From NCBI GenBank assembly GCA_041397765.1, contig JAWKWA010000038.1:1-12932 (forward strand): a DNA stretch of 12,932 nt, written 5' to 3'. The DNA comes from JAWKWA01 sp041397765. Its GTDB lineage: Bacteria > Pseudomonadota > Alphaproteobacteria > Rhizobiales > Hyphomicrobiaceae. The notes beneath the pieces were generated by a model. The model was not told where the DNA came from and ran no database searches. It saw only the letters and a program-made list of their open reading frames with translations. Shown here piece by piece: positions 11,408 to 12,932 of this stretch. Made by a program: the position numbers and the translations under genes. How positions within the stretch are numbered: position 1 is the stretch's first letter; every line of letters begins with the position of its first letter.

Positions 11408-12932
11408 TCAATAACCGGCGATGCTCGCGTTCCAGATGCGGATGGTCTCGTCGTCGCCCGCCGTCGCGATCCGGTCGCCGCCGCCCATGAAGCGCACGGA
11501 CCGCACCGGTTCGGAATGCCCGACGAAGGTCGCGACCGACTGTCCGCTCTCGACCGCCCAGAGCTTGACCTTCTGGTCCTCGCTCGCCGTCGCGATCAGC
11601 CGGCCGTCGGGCGAGAAGGCGACCGAGACGACGCGGTTGCCGTGGCCGGTCAGCGTGCGCAGCTTCTCGCCGGTCTCGCTCGACCACAGCACCACGGTCC
11701 TGTCGAAGCTCGCCGAGGCGATGATCGATCCGTCGGGCGAGAAGGCGAGCGCGCCGATGTCGTCGGTATGGCCGGTGAGGGTGCGCACCAGCCGGTAGCG
11801 CTGATCGTAGATGCGCACGCTCTTGTCCGCCCCGCCGGTCGCGATCAGGCCCCGGGCGGGCGCATAGGCGGTGGCGCGGATCGCATTGGTCGCCCCGCCG
11901 AGGCTGTTGCGCCGGCCGCGCCGCAAATCCCAGACGAAGGCCTTCTTGTCGTGCCCGCCCGAGACGAGGATGCGTCCGTCCGGCGACAGGGCGAGCGAGC
12001 CGACCGGGCCGTCATGCTCCTTGAGGACGCGCCGCCGCTCGCCGGTCGCAAGCGAATAGAGCCCGATCTGGCCGTCCGCCCGACCGACCGCGATCTCGTC
12101 GCCGGCGATGTCGATCGCCGTGACCTCGGCGCCGGCATCGCTTACGGTGCGGACCAGGTCGCCCGTCCCGGCATCCCAGATGTTGACGAAGCCGTTGCCG
12201 CCGCTTGTCGCGATCAGCCGGCCGCCGTCGTCGACCGCGAGCGCGGTCACCGGCGTCTGCGGGCCGCGGATCGAGCGGATGAGACTGACATCGGTCGACA
12301 CGCTCGGCGGACGTTGCGCGGGCTTCACGCCGAGGCTCGTCGCGAAGTCCTGCACATAGACCATCAGCGAGACGATGCCGACGATGAGCGCGAGCTGGAT
12401 GAGGGCCGGCCGCAGCCGCGTGCCTTCGCCGTTGCGGCGGCGCTCGGCCCGCCGCTCGTCCTTCAGGCGCCGCGCTTCGGCCTTCATCAGCCCGCGCGCC
12501 AGCCGACGCTCGGCGGCGGAGGCGGCCTTCTCCGCCTTCTTCTTCAGATCGACCCGCTCGGTGACGACATCGGGTGTGGCACCGGGGGCGACCGCCGGGA
12601 GGGCGGCCTTCGCTGGCTTTGCCGGCTTTGCAGCGGCTCTCGCCGCCGGCTCGCCCTTCGCCTTCGGCTGTGCCGCCTCACCGTCCGCGATTCCGGCCGC
12701 AGCCGCCCCGCGGCGCGCCGTTCCCCCGCCGACCCGCTCGCGGGTCTCCGCCAGCAGCGACATCAGGCTGCGGCGGCGCTTCCCGGCCGGCCCGGCGGCG
12801 GCCACTTGCTTCGGGCTCGCCGCCGTCTCGGCGATCGCGGCCCCGCCCGCCCCGGCGCCCTGGCCCTTGGCGAGCGCCTTCGGCACGACCGGCCGCAGCG
12901 GCGTGACCGCGGCACCACCGCCGGCCGCGCCC
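11408..12932 (-). CDS. Membrane-anchored seven-bladed WD40 protein (N-terminus probably off the right edge)
   Basis: Numbering from GTG 12886 gives 492 residues, but the frame stays open to the window edge (AAVTPLRPVV precedes that GTG) and the GTG has no ribosome-binding site, so the true start is probably outside. Residues 1 to about 155 are Ala/Pro/Lys-rich and disordered, with a basic KRRRSLMSLL patch near 36 and a charged RRLKDERRAERRR stretch. One membrane helix at about 158-178 (LIQLALIVGIVSLMVYV) follows these basic residues, so the C-terminal half is predicted periplasmic. From about 190 to the end I count seven WD40 repeats, ending NIWD, GLYS, FVWD, RIYD, VLWS, KLWA and RIWN, enough for a closed propeller. 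Such propellers bind partner proteins; no enzyme domain is visible and the partner is unknown. Confidence 0.85.
   Translation of the reverse strand, partial: GAAGGGAAVTPLRPVVPKALAKGQGAGAGGAAIAETAASPKQVAAAGPAGKRRRSLMSLLAETRERVGGGTARRGAAAAGIADGEAAQPKAKGEPAARAAAKPAKPAKAALPAVAPGATPDVVTERVDLKKKAEKAASAAERRLARGLMKAEARRLKDERRAERRRNGEGTRLRPALIQLALIVGIVSLMVYVQDFATSLGVKPAQRPPSVSTDVSLIRSIRGPQTPVTALAVDDGGRLIATSGGNGFVNIWDAGTGDLVRTVSDAGAEVTAIDIAGDEIAVGRADGQIGLYSLATGERRRVLKEHDGPVGSLALSPDGRILVSGGHDKKAFVWDLRRGRRNSLGGATNAIRATAYAPARGLIATGGADKSVRIYDQRYRLVRTLTGHTDDIGALAFSPDGSIIASASFDRTVVLWSSETGEKLRTLTGHGNRVVSVAFSPDGRLIATASEDQKVKLWAVESGQSVATFVGHSEPVRSVRFMGGGDRIATAGDDETIRIWNASIAGY

Overview
The window reads as chromosomal core from a very GC-rich alphaproteobacterium, most likely of the Hyphomicrobiales (Rhizobiales). 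Three things point there: the gene order ribonuclease E / AMIN-amidase / PBP1A / release factor 2, an RNase E that opens with MLIDATHPEETRVVVVRG and carries a long acidic insert in its S1 domain, and intergenic motifs resembling CtrA boxes next to GANTC (CcrM-type) sites. I see no transposase, phage gene, CRISPR array, tRNA or rRNA.

Layout. 1-3468 (minus): rne, encoding RNase E, with its C-terminus beyond the left edge. 3469-4506: a gene-free 1-kb divergent region holding a good sigma-70-type promoter for rne about 700 nt upstream of its start, a CtrA-like box, and a hairpin plus T-tract in front of the amidase gene. 4507-5874 (plus): periplasmic N-acetylmuramoyl-L-alanine amidase (AmiC type). 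6056-8518 (plus): bifunctional penicillin-binding protein 1A. 8519-8794: gene-free, with an inverted repeat and one copy of a dispersed intergenic repeat. 8795-9244 (minus): small GNAT acetyltransferase. 9479-10610 (plus): prfB (RF2), read through a classical programmed +1 frameshift at codon 24. 10611-10897: gene-free gap between converging genes, with the second copy of the dispersed repeat (opposite orientation) and a pair of TTCGCGAA palindromes. 10898-11263 (minus): unrecognised 121-residue membrane protein. 11408 to the right edge (minus): membrane-anchored seven-bladed WD40 protein whose N-terminus probably lies outside the window.

How the genes relate. The amidase and PBP1A form a peptidoglycan pair (septal cleavage and wall synthesis). 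RNase E and RF2 are RNA-decay and translation-termination housekeeping factors, each with its own gene-level control: a long mRNA leader for rne, and the autoregulatory frameshift for prfB. The two CtrA-like boxes, in front of the amidase and of the small membrane protein, suggest cell-cycle timing of envelope genes. That is inference from motif matches alone.

No clearly new biological system is visible. The least explained parts are the WD40 protein with its small membrane neighbour, the dispersed repeat family, the twin TTCGCGAA site and the rne leader.
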